From the NCBI GenBank assembly GCA_003567475.1, contig PWZL01000091.1, positions 1 through 55,848 on the forward strand: DNA of 55,848 nt, in the 5' to 3' direction. The position numbers and the translations under genes were made by a program. How positions within the stretch are numbered: position 1 is the first letter of the stretch; each line of letters begins with the position of its first letter. Below are positions 1-9,379 of the stretch, piece by piece. Source of the DNA: Gammaproteobacteria bacterium (GTDB lineage Bacteria > Pseudomonadota > Gammaproteobacteria > Steroidobacterales > PWYM01). The notes below the pieces were generated by a model. It saw only the letters and a program-made list of their open reading frames with translations. It had not been told where the DNA came from and ran no database searches.

Positions 1-398
<398 letters not shown>

Positions 399-512
399 AA
401 GCTTTGAGCTTCGTACTTAAAGCAGAACCTGACATCTCTCTCGAGACGGTTGGTTCGCTTTCATGATTGCAGTCACAACCACGCAAGCGCCCACACAAAT
501 CATCTGCACTAA

Positions 513-525
513 TTTTTAAAGAGCT
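513..525 (-). promoter_or_regulatory. boxA antitermination element of the rrn leader
   Basis: The minus strand reads AGCTCTTTAAAAA, close to the boxA consensus TGCTCTTTAACA. It sits between the rrn promoters and the 16S 5' end, where Nus-factor antitermination signals of rRNA operons lie. No boxB was assigned. Confidence 0.7.
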
Positions 526-552
526 GATCCGCCACATCCGGGCAGACCCACA

Positions 553-580
553 ATTATACACTCGATCGCCTTGCAGTCAA
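553..580 (-). promoter_or_regulatory. rrn promoter P2 (proximal)
   Basis: The minus strand carries TTGACT (575-580), a 16-base spacer and a perfect TATAAT (553-558). The position about 155 bases upstream of the 16S 5' end suits an rRNA promoter. A second, near-identical promoter lies about 110 bases further upstream. Confidence 0.8.
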
Positions 581-664
581 CACCTTAACGGGCGATTTTC
601 GTGCCGCCCGGGACGGGTGTCCCAAGGCGCCTGCCAGTGCCTGTCGCCGATGGCAGAGCGCGGC

Positions 665-692
665 ATTATAGGCGCTCGCATCGAGCCGTCAA
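665..692 (-). promoter_or_regulatory. rrn promoter P1 (distal) with A-tract UP element
   Basis: The minus strand carries TTGACG (687-692), a 16-base spacer and TATAAT (665-670). A run of seven A residues lies directly upstream of the -35 (695-701 on this strand) and looks like an UP element. The initially transcribed side is GC-rich, as in growth-rate-controlled rRNA promoters. Confidence 0.75.
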
Positions 693-833
693 CACTTTTT
701 TTCAGGCCGACCGGCAAAGGCATGAAACCCCTATATATCCAGGCTGCGCCGGCGGTGACCACCCCGGGAAACACCTATGTCCGGACGGGGCGCTGCCGGG
801 GTGGGCCATGAGCCGCCGGGGTGGCCGGCCGCG

Positions 834-2033
834 TCAGCCGCGCAGACGCACCCGAGCGAATCGTCGCTTGCCCACCTGCACGACATGACTGCCCCCCGGG
901 GCCAGGACCCGCGCGCGGTCCTCGCAGCGCTCGCCATCGATCCGCACTCCGCCCTGCGCCAGCAGACGCAGCGCCTCTGAGGTGCTCTGCGCGAGGCCCG
1001 CCTGCTGCAGCACATAGGCGATGGCCAGACCCTCGGCGGAGGCCTCAAGCTCCAGCTCAGGCATCGTCTCCGGCTGAATCCCCTGGCTGAACCGGGCAAC
1101 AAAGCCCTCGCGGGCGCGCTCGCCGGCACCCTGCCCATGGAAGCGATCGACGATTTCGACCGCCAGTTCGAACTTCGCATCGCGCGGGTTGGCCCCGCCG
1201 TCGATGCGGCTGCGCAGTGCCTCGAGCTCGCCCAGCGGCCGGAAACTCAGCAGCTCGAAATAGCGCCACATCAGCTCGTCGGAGATCGACATCAGCTTGC
1301 CGAAGATCTCGTCGGGGGGTTCGCTGATCCCCACGTAGTTGCCGAGCGACTTGGACATCTTGTTGACACCGTCGAGCCCCTCGAGCAACGGCACGGTCAA
1401 CACCACCTGAGGGGCCTGCCCCCAGGCCTGCTGCAGCTGTCGCCCGACCAGCAGGTTGAAGGTCTGATCGGTACCGCCGAGCTCCACGTCGGCTCGCAGG
1501 GCCACCGAATCGTACCCCTGCACCAGCGGGTAGAGGAACTCGTGGATCGCGATCGCCTGGCCGCCCTGATAGCGCTTGCGGAAGTCGTCGCGCTCGAGCA
1601 TCCGCGCGACGGTATGTCGAGAGGCAAGCTGGATCAGACCTGCAGCGTCCATTTTGCTCATCCAGCGGCTGTTGAAATCCACCCGGGTAAGCTCAGGGTC
1701 GAGAATCTTGAACACCTGCTCGGCGTAGGTTGCGGCGTTGGCGGCAACCTCCTCGCGCGTCAGCGGCGGGCGGGTCTGGTTCTTGCCACTGGGGTCGCCA
1801 ATCATTCCGGTGAAGTCGCCAATCAGGAACACGACTTCATGGCCGAGCGTCTGAAACTGGCGCATCTTGTTGAGCAATACCGTGTGTCCGAGATGCAGAT
1901 CTGGCGCGGTCGGATCGAAGCCGGCCTTCACGCGCAGTCGGCGTCCCGAGGCGAGCCGCTCGCGCAGTTCGCTCTCGACGAGAATCTCGGCGGTACCGCG
2001 GGTGAGTTCCCGCATCGGGTCAGCTGTCGTCAT
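834..2033 (-). CDS. tyrS: Tyrosyl-tRNA synthetase (TyrZ type)
   Basis: Charges tRNA-Tyr with tyrosine in the cytoplasm. The 399-residue class I synthetase has the ATP-binding HLGH signature at about residues 47-50, the KMSKS loop at about 225-229, and an S4-like RNA-binding domain over the last 60 or so residues. The text [15 protein letters not shown] groups it with the TyrZ-like subfamily rather than with E. coli TyrS. The ATG at 2033 is preceded by GGGGA at good spacing; a longer upstream reading adds 42 unrelated residues and was rejected. It lies immediately upstream of, and in the same direction as, the rRNA operon, the order I remember from Pseudomonas. Confidence 0.96.
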   Translation of the reverse strand: MTTADPMRELTRGTAEILVESELRERLASGRRLRVKAGFDPTAPDLHLGHTVLLNKMRQFQTLGHEVVFLIGDFTGMIGDPSGKNQTRPPLTREEVAANAATYAEQVFKILDPELTRVDFNSRWMSKMDAAGLIQLASRHTVARMLERDDFRKRYQGGQAIAIHEFLYPLVQGYDSVALRADVELGGTDQTFNLLVGRQLQQAWGQAPQVVLTVPLLEGLDGVNKMSKSLGNYVGISEPPDEIFGKLMSISDELMWRYFELLSFRPLGELEALRSRIDGGANPRDAKFELAVEIVDRFHGQGAGERAREGFVARFSQGIQPETMPELELEASAEGLAIAYVLQQAGLAQSTSEALRLLAQGGVRIDGERCEDRARVLAPGGSHVVQVGKRRFARVRLRG

Positions 2034-2068
2034 CGTGTCCCCGGCAGGCCCGGTGATTGGGGCGCGAG

Positions 2069-2097
2069 AGCATAATCCATCGTCTCGGCGCGGTCGA
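2069..2097 (-). promoter_or_regulatory. Putative tyrS promoter
   Basis: The minus strand shows TCGACC (2092-2097), a 17-base spacer and TATGCT (2069-2074), about 36 bases upstream of the tyrS start. The -10 is good and the -35 is weak. Confidence 0.4.
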
Positions 2098-2191
2098 CAC
2101 GCCCGCGGACCGACATCCGGGCAGCGCCAGGCGACGAACGGTGTTGGCGACGCTAACATGCCTGCCAGACCGCCGAACCAGGAGAACCCGG

Positions 2192-4378
2192 ATGCCCGTG
2201 ACCCGACGCAAGGTAGTGCTGAGCGGGCTCGCCGTGGGCGGGGGACTTATCGTCGCCGCGGCACTGCGCCCGAGCCAGGACATCCCGCGCGCCGAAGCAC
2301 GCCTCGGGCGGGAGGATGCGCGGATGCTCACCACCTGGCTGCGTATCGGCCATGACGACAGCCTCCTGGTTGTCGTGCCGCACTGCGAAATGGGCCAGGG
2401 GGTCTTCACCGCCCTGCCGATGCTGGCGGCAGAAGAGCTCGGTGCGGATTTCTCGCGGGTCTCGGTGATGCATGCGCCCGCCGCGCCCGAATTCGTCTCC
2501 GGGCAGGTGCTGCTGACATTCCTCGAGCAGGGCAGCGGATACCGTCCGGGACATCTGGCCCGGCGGCCGCTGCGCGCGGCCAGCCGCCGCGCCTCCCGGC
2601 TGTTCGACGTGATGTTTACCGGCGCGAGTACGACAGTGCGCAACGGCTGGGTGACCTTCCGCGAGGCCGGCGCGGCGGCGCGAACCCTGCTGATCGCAGA
2701 AGCGGCCGCGCGCTGGCAGGTGCCCGAGGAAGAATGTGACAGCCATGACGGGCGAATCTGGCACGCCGCGAGCGAGCGCAGCCTGCGCTTCGGTGAACTG
2801 GTCGAGGGGGCAGCCGCGCGCCCTGTGCCGGCGCGGCCGCCATTACGCGACCCCGCCGAGTTCAGACTGATCGGCCGGAGCCTGCCGCGCCTGGACATTC
2901 CCGACAAGACCTCAGGACGCGCGGTCTTCGGCGTGGATGTGCGCCCGCCCGGGCTCAAGCATGCCGCACTGGCAACGGCCGCCTACCCCGATGCCCAACT
3001 GGTCGACTTCGACGCGCAGGCCGCTCGGCAGTTGCCAGGTGTGCAGGCGGTGGTTGCCCTGGAAGACGCGGTCGCCGTGGTGGCTGACAGCTGGTGGGAA
3101 GCGCGCCGCGCGGCCGAGGCCCTCACCGTCAGCTTTCGCCGACCCGACGGCGCGGCCGACGACACCGCAGCGGCCGAGCAGCGGATTCGCGACGCCCTGG
3201 ACACCGGCCGGCGCTCGCGGCGACTGCGCCGGGGCGATGCGCCAGCCGCCCTCGCCGACGCCGCCCGGCGGCTGGAGGCGGAGTACGTCGTGCCGCACCT
3301 GGCCCATGCCTGCATGGAGCCGATGAACGCCACGGCATGGGTTCATGACGGTCGCTGCGAGCTGTGGGTGCCCACCCAGGCACCACTGCGCGCGCGCAGC
3401 GAGGCGGCCCGCGTCGCCGGGCTGCGCGCGCGCGATGTGGAGGTACACACCACCCTGCTGGGCGGGGGGTTCGGCCGACGCGCAGAGATCGATGTCGTCA
3501 GCCAGGCGGTGGCCATCGCGCGGGAAGTCCCTTATCCGGTGCAGCTGCTGTGGGACCGCAGCCAGGACCTGCAGCGCGGCTTCTACCGGCCGCTGGTGAT
3601 CTGCCGTATGCAGGGGGGCGTGGACGAGGGCGGCAGGCCCGTGGCCTGGACCCAGCTGTTCAACGCCGACCATCAATCGGTCGATCTGATGCCCTATGCG
3701 GTGCCGAATGTCCTGGCCCAGCGGGTGCGGGTTGACGATGCGCTGCCGTGGGGCTGGTGGCGCAGCGTCGATCATTCCCAGCATGCCTTTTTCACGGAAT
3801 CGATGATCGACGAACTGGCAGCGCTTGGCGGCCAGGATCCGGTGGCCCTGCGGCGGGCATTGTTACCTGCCGACTCCCGGCTGCAGGGTGTGCTCGAGCG
3901 GGTTGCCGAGGCCAGCAGCTGGGGTAGTACTCTGCCGCCAGGCCGTGGCCGGGGGGTGGCGATCAGTGCCTGTTTCGGCAGCTACATTGCACAGGTGGCC
4001 GAAGTCAGCATCAACCCGGATGGGCGGCTGCGCGTGCACCGGATCGACTGCGCCCTGGACTGCGGCCAGGTGGTCAACCCCGACACGGTTCGCGCCCAGG
4101 TGGAGGGCGGCATCCTGTTCGGCCTGTCGGCTGCGCTACGCGAGGAAATCACCCTGCGCGGCGGTGCCGTGGTGCAAGGCAATTTTGATGGCTACCCGCT
4201 GTTGGGGCTGGCCGAGTCGCCGGAGATCCATATTCACCTGGTGGCGAGCCGCGAATCCCCAGGAGGCGTCGGTGAACCCCCCACCCCCCCGGTGGCCCCG
4301 GCCGTGACCAACGCACTCTACGCCGCCAGCGGCCGACGGGTGCGGCGTCTGCCGCTGAGTGCGGCCGATCTGGCCTGA
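2192..4378 (+). CDS. Molybdopterin-dependent aldehyde oxidase-type large subunit, Tat-exported (IorB-like)
   Basis: Large catalytic subunit of the xanthine dehydrogenase/aldehyde oxidase superfamily, closest in layout to isoquinoline 1-oxidoreductase beta and periplasmic aldehyde oxidases. At 728 residues it starts with a twin-arginine signal (TRRKVVLSG then a hydrophobic run). It keeps the cofactor loop LLGGGFGRR near residue 424, [13 protein letters not shown] earlier, and the catalytic glutamate motif GVGEPPTPP near 692. The ATG at 2192 has AGGAG at ideal spacing. The 2Fe-2S small subunit and cytochrome subunit that normally accompany this protein are not adjacent. Substrate is unknown. 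It sits between tyrS and the M23 peptidase gene, which are neighbours in related bacteria as I recall. Confidence 0.88.
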   Translation: MPVTRRKVVLSGLAVGGGLIVAAALRPSQDIPRAEARLGREDARMLTTWLRIGHDDSLLVVVPHCEMGQGVFTALPMLAAEELGADFSRVSVMHAPAAPEFVSGQVLLTFLEQGSGYRPGHLARRPLRAASRRASRLFDVMFTGASTTVRNGWVTFREAGAAARTLLIAEAAARWQVPEEECDSHDGRIWHAASERSLRFGELVEGAAARPVPARPPLRDPAEFRLIGRSLPRLDIPDKTSGRAVFGVDVRPPGLKHAALATAAYPDAQLVDFDAQAARQLPGVQAVVALEDAVAVVADSWWEARRAAEALTVSFRRPDGAADDTAAAEQRIRDALDTGRRSRRLRRGDAPAALADAARRLEAEYVVPHLAHACMEPMNATAWVHDGRCELWVPTQAPLRARSEAARVAGLRARDVEVHTTLLGGGFGRRAEIDVVSQAVAIAREVPYPVQLLWDRSQDLQRGFYRPLVICRMQGGVDEGGRPVAWTQLFNADHQSVDLMPYAVPNVLAQRVRVDDALPWGWWRSVDHSQHAFFTESMIDELAALGGQDPVALRRALLPADSRLQGVLERVAEASSWGSTLPPGRGRGVAISACFGSYIAQVAEVSINPDGRLRVHRIDCALDCGQVVNPDTVRAQVEGGILFGLSAALREEITLRGGAVVQGNFDGYPLLGLAESPEIHIHLVASRESPGGVGEPPTPPVAPAVTNALYAASGRRVRRLPLSAADLA

Positions 4379-4441
4379 CCCCCGAACGCCCCGGAGGCGG
4401 CGCCAGAAACGCGTGCTACGTCACTGGATTACAAAGAAAAC

Positions 4442-4470
4442 TGGACGGCCTGCCGGGTTGCCGCTAGGCT
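4442..4470 (+). promoter_or_regulatory. Putative promoter of the M23 peptidase gene
   Basis: TGGACG (4442-4447), a 17-base spacer and TAGGCT (4465-4470), about 35 bases before the ATG at 4506. Both boxes are imperfect. TAGnCT-type -10 hexamers recur upstream of several other genes in this window. Confidence 0.35.
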
Positions 4471-4505
4471 ACCCGGCGGTGGGTAGCAGCGACATGGGGA
4501 GGATC

Positions 4506-6158
4506 ATGGCGCGGCAGTCTGGCGGCATCAGCCACGATTACAAGCACGTGTACACGGACTCGGCGCGGGCCGGCCGCGGCTATCGCTGGCCGTGGTTTGC
4601 CGCTGGGCTGCTCCTGCCCGTGGTCGGGGTACTGGCCATCAGCGGACGCCCGGACGCTGCCAGCCCGGCAGGACCCGACCTCGAAGTGACCGAGGCGCCC
4701 GTCGTCGTGCTGGCCATGGCCGCGGAGACCTCCACGCGGTCAGTCCCCATGGCCCGTGCCCCTGAAGCGCTGCCGGCGACCGAGTCTTTGCCGCCGCCGG
4801 ACGCCCCAGACCGGGCGGCTGACGGCGTCGAGAGTATCGCCGCAGACGTGACGGCTCCCCCGCGCGACGCGCCCCCGGCCGACGTGACTTCGACCCCCGC
4901 GGCGGCGCCCCTCCAGGTCGCCCTGCGGGCGGCGCCGAACCCGCTCGTGCTGGCGCCCCCGCCCGACGACGATGCGGTACAGGCCGCCATGAACCGCGAA
5001 GCCGCACCGGCCGGACCGATGCCTGGCCACGACCTGCACGAGGCGGGTGCCGTCCAGACCGTGGCACTGCGGGTGGCACGCGGCGACACGCTCGAGCGCA
5101 TGTTCCGCCGGCATGAACTCAGCGTCTCCGACATGTTCACGCTGCTGCGTGACGATCAGGCCCGCCGGCATCTCTCCATCTTGCGCCCCGGCGACATCAT
5201 TACCGTCGAGCACGTGCAGGGCCGAGTCCTGACGCTTAGCCGCGAGCTCGACGAGATCCGGGTGCTGGAGGTGGCACGGGCCGAGCAGGGCTATCGCTCG
5301 GCCATTACCGAGCAGGCGGTGGAGACCCGGGTGGTCACGGCGCAAGCCATCATTCAAAGCTCACTGTTCAACGCCGGGCGAGCCGCCGGCATGCCCGACA
5401 GCGTCACCATGAACGTGGCCGGGCTGTTCCAATGGGACGTCGACTTTGCCCTGGACATCCGCCAGGGAGATCAGTTCTCGGTGGTCTATCAGGAACTCTG
5501 GCGCGACGGACAGCGGCTGCGAACCGGCAACATTCTCGCCGCCGAATTCGTCAACCGCGGGCGCACCTATCGCGCCGTACGCTTCGACATGGGCGATCGA
5601 GCGGATTATTTCACGCCGGAGGGACGGAGCATCCGCCGCGCATTCATCCGCGCCCCGGTGGACTTCACCCGCATCAGCTCCCGTTTCAATCTCAACCGCC
5701 GCCATCCGGTGCTGCACACCATCCGCGCGCACCGCGGGGTGGACTATGCCGCGCCCACCGGCACACCCATCAAGGCCGCTGGCGATGGCCGGGTGATCTT
5801 CCGGGGGGTGCAGGGAGGCTACGGCAATACCGTGATCGTTCAGCATGGCGGCAACATCACCACGCTGTACGCCCATATGTCGCGTTTCCACCCCGAGGTG
5901 CGCCACGGGAACCGCGTGCGACAAGGCCAGGTGATCGGCTACGTCGGCATGACGGGGCTCGCCACCGGGCCGCATCTGCATTACGAGTACCGGGTCAACG
6001 GCGTTCACCGCGACCCGCTCACGGTCGAACTGCCGCCGGCGGAACCCGTGCCTGCTGCCTACCGCGAGCGCTTTGCCCGCGAGACGGCGCCGCTGCTGGC
6101 CTTCCTCGACAGGGCCCAGGACGCCAGCGAAGCGCAGCTGGCCATGAGTGGCCGCTGA
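4506..6158 (+). CDS. M23 murein DD-endopeptidase, MepM-like
   Basis: Zinc endopeptidase predicted to cut peptidoglycan cross-links in the periplasm. The 550-residue protein has one N-terminal membrane anchor (about residues 25-42), a long Ala/Pro-rich linker, an OapA/LysM-like region (about 185-265) and a C-terminal M23 domain. The metal motif HRGVDYAAPTG is near residue 410 and HLHYEYRVNG near 490. The ATG at 4506 has GGGGAGG four bases upstream; an ATG at 4494 lacks this. It overlaps the start of anmK by 11 bases. In Pseudomonas the homologue lies between anmK and tyrZ, as far as I recall, so this is the ancestral place. MepM itself is an E. coli name and exact orthology is not proven. Confidence 0.9.
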   Translation: MARQSGGISHDYKHVYTDSARAGRGYRWPWFAAGLLLPVVGVLAISGRPDAASPAGPDLEVTEAPVVVLAMAAETSTRSVPMARAPEALPATESLPPPDAPDRAADGVESIAADVTAPPRDAPPADVTSTPAAAPLQVALRAAPNPLVLAPPPDDDAVQAAMNREAAPAGPMPGHDLHEAGAVQTVALRVARGDTLERMFRRHELSVSDMFTLLRDDQARRHLSILRPGDIITVEHVQGRVLTLSRELDEIRVLEVARAEQGYRSAITEQAVETRVVTAQAIIQSSLFNAGRAAGMPDSVTMNVAGLFQWDVDFALDIRQGDQFSVVYQELWRDGQRLRTGNILAAEFVNRGRTYRAVRFDMGDRADYFTPEGRSIRRAFIRAPVDFTRISSRFNLNRRHPVLHTIRAHRGVDYAAPTGTPIKAAGDGRVIFRGVQGGYGNTVIVQHGGNITTLYAHMSRFHPEVRHGNRVRQGQVIGYVGMTGLATGPHLHYEYRVNGVHRDPLTVELPPAEPVPAAYRERFARETAPLLAFLDRAQDASEAQLAMSGR

Positions 6159-7260
6159 GCGTCCGGCGCTGTATGTCGGACTGCTGTCCGGCACCAGCAT
6201 GGATGCCGTCGACGCCGCACTGGTCGGGTTCGAGAGCCCGCAGCCCGTTCTGCATGCCACCCTGGCCACGCCGCTGCCGACGGATCTGCGGATCGCGCTG
6301 CGCGAACTCGCTCTGAGCGAGACCACGGACCTCGACACGCTCGGCACCCTCGACCAGCAGGTGGCACGCTGTTTCGCCGAGGCGGCGCTGGCCTTGCTGG
6401 CTGAAGCCGGCGTCACGCCCGACGCGGTTCGGGCGATCGGCAGTCATGGCCAGACGGTCCGCCACCGTCCGGACAGTCCATGGCCGTTCACGCTGCAGAT
6501 CGGCGATCCTGGCGCGATCGCCGAGATCACGGGCATCACCACCGTGGGCGACTTCAGGCGACGCGATATGGCGGCAGGCGGCCAGGGCGCGCCACTGGTC
6601 CCGCCTTTCCATGCCAGACTGCTGGCCGATCACGCCGGTCGCCACGCCGTGCTGAACCTCGGCGGTATCGCCAATCTGAGCCTGGTCGAGAATGGCACGC
6701 TCTGTGGGGGCTTCGACACCGGGCCGGCCTGCACCCTGCTGGACGCCTGGACGCGTCGCCATCTGGCCTGCGCCTGCGATCGTGACGGTGAGTGGGCCGG
6801 CCAGGGCACCGTGGTCCCTGCGCTGCTGGCGCAGCTGCTCGAGGAACCCTATCTGGCGCTGCCGCCGCCGAAGAGCACCGGTCTGGAACTGTTCAATCTC
6901 ACCTGGCTGGACCGTGCGACCGAGACGATGACGGCACTGCCGGCGGCCGATGTCATGAGCACGCTCGCCGAATTCACCGCACACAGCGTGGTCAACGCAC
7001 TGGAGCGCTGGTTCCCGGGATGCGAGCGTGTCTGGCTGTGCGGCGGCGGGGCCAGGAATCGCGATCTGGTCCGCCGTCTCGCCGGGCTGCGTCCGGCGCT
7101 GGGCTGGGAGACCACCGCGCAGCTTGGCCTGGCACCCGACTGGGTGGAAGCCGCGGCGTTTGCCTGGTTGGCTGAACGCCGTCTGACGGGGCGGCCTGGC
7201 AACGCGCCGGTTGTGACCGGCGCCCGGCACGAGGTCCTGCTCGGTGGCGTATACTGCTGA
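6148..7260 (+). CDS. anmK: Anhydro-N-acetylmuramic acid kinase
   Basis: Recycles murein sugar: it opens and phosphorylates 1,6-anhydro-MurNAc to MurNAc-6-phosphate in the cytoplasm. The 370-residue protein begins with the ASKHA phosphate loop (VGLLSGTSMDAVDAAL, from about residue 10) and shows the family motifs GSHGQTVRH, NLGGIANLS and FDTGPACTLLDAW, then CGGGARN near residue 295. Length is normal. The start is a GTG at 6148 overlapping the end of the peptidase gene, suggesting translational coupling; no better ATG precedes the domain. Its substrate is the product of the lytic transglycosylases encoded at 20410 and 37763. Confidence 0.95.
   Translation: MAAERPALYVGLLSGTSMDAVDAALVGFESPQPVLHATLATPLPTDLRIALRELALSETTDLDTLGTLDQQVARCFAEAALALLAEAGVTPDAVRAIGSHGQTVRHRPDSPWPFTLQIGDPGAIAEITGITTVGDFRRRDMAAGGQGAPLVPPFHARLLADHAGRHAVLNLGGIANLSLVENGTLCGGFDTGPACTLLDAWTRRHLACACDRDGEWAGQGTVVPALLAQLLEEPYLALPPPKSTGLELFNLTWLDRATETMTALPAADVMSTLAEFTAHSVVNALERWFPGCERVWLCGGGARNRDLVRRLAGLRPALGWETTAQLGLAPDWVEAAAFAWLAERRLTGRPGNAPVVTGARHEVLLGGVYC
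7250..7255 (+). promoter_or_regulatory. -10 element (TATACT) of ppk1, six bases before the start codon
   Basis: TATACT ends exactly six bases before the ATG at 7262, inside the last codons of anmK. No Shine-Dalgarno sequence is visible and the -35 is poor. If it is used, transcription would start at or next to the ATG and give a leaderless mRNA. Confidence 0.4.
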
Positions 7261-7261
7261 T

Positions 7262-9379
7262 ATGAATGAAGAAAACGTAACTCTCCCGCAACAGGAGACC
7301 CAGCCCTCCGTGGACCTCTCGGCCCCCGAGTACTACATCAACCGGGAACTCTCACTGCTGGAATTCAACCGTCGGGTACTCGACCAGGCGAAGAACCCCG
7401 AAACGCCGCTGCTTGAACGACTGCGTTTTCTTTGCATCTCCTGCACCAATCTTGACGAGTTCTTCGAGATCCGGGTGGCCGGACTCAAGCAGCGCGTGGA
7501 AATCGGCTCCGCCGCGCCCGGACCCGACGCGATCAAGCCCGGCGATCTGCTGACCGCGATTGCCGAGACCGCCACCGGGCTGGTCGCGGAGCAGTATCGG
7601 GTCCTCAACGAAGACATGATCCCCGCACTGGATCGCGAGGGGATCCGATTCATCCGCCGCGGTGACTGGACCGAACCGCAGCGGCAATGGCTGTGCGAGT
7701 TCTTTCGGCGGGAGATCGTCCCGGTGCTCTCACCGATCGCGCTCGATCCAATGCGCCCGGTCCCCAAGATTCTGAACAAGAGTCTGAACTTCATTCTCAA
7801 GCTGCACGGTAACGACGCCTTTGGACGCCCGGTCCAGCGTGCCCTGGTGCAGGCCCCACGGTCGCTGCCGCGACTCATTCAGCTGCCGAGCGAATTACCC
7901 GAGACGGGCGGCAGCGACTATGTGTTTCTCTCCTCGGTCATCCATGCCTTCGTGCACGAACTGTTCGCCGGCATGGACATCGAAGGCTGCTTCCAGTTCC
8001 GGGTCACGCGCAATTCTGATCTCTATGTCGACGACGAAGAAGTCGACGACCTGATGCGCGCGCTCGAGGGCGAGCTCACCGCCTCGCGCTACGGCGCTGC
8101 CGTACGCCTGGAGATTGCCGAGAGTTGCGCACCGGAGCTCGCCGACTACCTGCTCCGTCACTTCCACCTCGAGCCCCAGGATCTCTATCGCGTCGACGGC
8201 CCAGTCAACCTCAACCGTCTCGCCGCCGTGTATGACCTTATCGATCGCCCGGACCTCAAATACCCGCCATTCACTCCGGGTGTGCCGGCCGCGATTCGCG
8301 GTGCAGACGATATCTTCGAGGCCATCCGTCGCCAGGACATCCTGCTGCATCACCCGTTTGAATCCTTCGCGCCGGTCATGGAGTTCATCAACCGCGCCGC
8401 AAGCGATCCGGCCGTGCTGGCGATCAAGCAGACCCTCTACCGGACCGGTCCGGACTCACCGATTGTCGAGAGCCTCGTACAGGCGGCACGCGCAGGCAAG
8501 GAAGTGACCGTGGTGATCGAGCTGCGTGCCCGTTTCGACGAGGCCGCCAACATCCAGCTCGCCAACGCCCTGCAGGAGGCCGGCGCGCATGTCGTCTACG
8601 GTGTCGTGGGCTACAAAACCCACGCCAAGATGGCCCTGGTGGTGCGTCGCGAGAGTGGCCGGCTGCGCCGCTACGTCCATCTCGGCACCGGCAACTATCA
8701 TCCCAAGACCACCCGGGCCTACACCGACTACGGGCTGCTGAGCGCCGACGAGGAGATCGGCGAGGACGTCCACGAGCTCTTCCTGCAGCTCACCAGCCTG
8801 ATGAAAATGCCGCGGCTGAAACAGGTGTGCCACTCGCCTTTCACCCTCTCCGACCGGTTGCATGAGCTGGTCGAGCGGGAGATGGCGCATGTCGCCGCAG
8901 GACGTACGGGGCATATCGTGGTCAAGGTCAACGCCCTCGTCGAACCCGAGATCATCCGCGCCCTCTACCGGGCCTCCAGCGCCGGCGTCCATATCGATCT
9001 GGTGATCCGCGGGATCTGCTGCCTGCGACCGGGCATCCCCGGAGTGTCGGACAATATCCGGGTGCACTCGATCATCGGTCGCTTCCTGGAACACACCCGC
9101 GCCTACTACTTTCATAATGGCGGGGAGGAAGAAGTCTGGTGCTCCAGCGCAGACTGGATGGACCGCAACCTCTTCCGCCGCGTGGAGCTGATGTTCCCGC
9201 TCAACGACCCTGGTATCCGCGACCGGGTCATTGCGGATCTCGACGTCTACCTCGGCGACAACCAGCAGGCCTGGTGCCTGGCCGCCGATGGCAGTTACCG
9301 GCGCATCACGCCGCCTGCGCATGAAGCGCAGCGGTGCGCGCAGCTGGAGATGCTGAGCCGTTGGGCCGAGAGCACCTAA
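7262..9379 (+). CDS. ppk: Polyphosphate kinase 1
   Basis: Polymerises the gamma phosphate of ATP into polyphosphate, reversibly. The 705-residue protein has the four-domain PPK1 layout: N-terminal helical domain (YYINRELSLLEFN near residue 25), middle head domain and two PLD-like C-terminal domains. The phosphoacceptor histidine is in VGYKTHAKMAL (near residue 453) and the second active-site histidine in RFLEHTRAYYF (near 610). The ATG at 7262 is chosen because it fits the family; a GTG at 7244 is possible. The stop overlaps the ppx stop on the other strand by four bases, so synthesis and degradation genes converge. Confidence 0.96.
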   Translation: MNEENVTLPQQETQPSVDLSAPEYYINRELSLLEFNRRVLDQAKNPETPLLERLRFLCISCTNLDEFFEIRVAGLKQRVEIGSAAPGPDAIKPGDLLTAIAETATGLVAEQYRVLNEDMIPALDREGIRFIRRGDWTEPQRQWLCEFFRREIVPVLSPIALDPMRPVPKILNKSLNFILKLHGNDAFGRPVQRALVQAPRSLPRLIQLPSELPETGGSDYVFLSSVIHAFVHELFAGMDIEGCFQFRVTRNSDLYVDDEEVDDLMRALEGELTASRYGAAVRLEIAESCAPELADYLLRHFHLEPQDLYRVDGPVNLNRLAAVYDLIDRPDLKYPPFTPGVPAAIRGADDIFEAIRRQDILLHHPFESFAPVMEFINRAASDPAVLAIKQTLYRTGPDSPIVESLVQAARAGKEVTVVIELRARFDEAANIQLANALQEAGAHVVYGVVGYKTHAKMALVVRRESGRLRRYVHLGTGNYHPKTTRAYTDYGLLSADEEIGEDVHELFLQLTSLMKMPRLKQVCHSPFTLSDRLHELVEREMAHVAAGRTGHIVVKVNALVEPEIIRALYRASSAGVHIDLVIRGICCLRPGIPGVSDNIRVHSIIGRFLEHTRAYYFHNGGEEEVWCSSADWMDRNLFRRVELMFPLNDPGIRDRVIADLDVYLGDNQQAWCLAADGSYRRITPPAHEAQRCAQLEMLSRWAEST

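Larger units (their letters stand above)
399..833 (-). other. rrn leader and promoter region, no protein gene
   Basis: This stretch separates the 16S 5' end from the stop codon of tyrS. It holds boxA and the two tandem rrn promoters. From about 700 to 833 I see only GC-rich sequence with several short inverted repeats; no convincing intrinsic terminator with a T-run follows tyrS. Short open frames here lack ribosome binding sites and family resemblance, so I call no protein. Confidence 0.75.

Noticed and set aside
467-811. Small plus-strand protein genes in the rrn leader
   Set aside because: They overlap the rRNA promoters and boxA, lack ribosome sites and have no recognisable features.
700-833. 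Intrinsic terminator after tyrS
   Set aside because: Inverted repeats are present, but the only A/T run is placed as an UP element of rrn P1, not after a stem on the tyrS strand.
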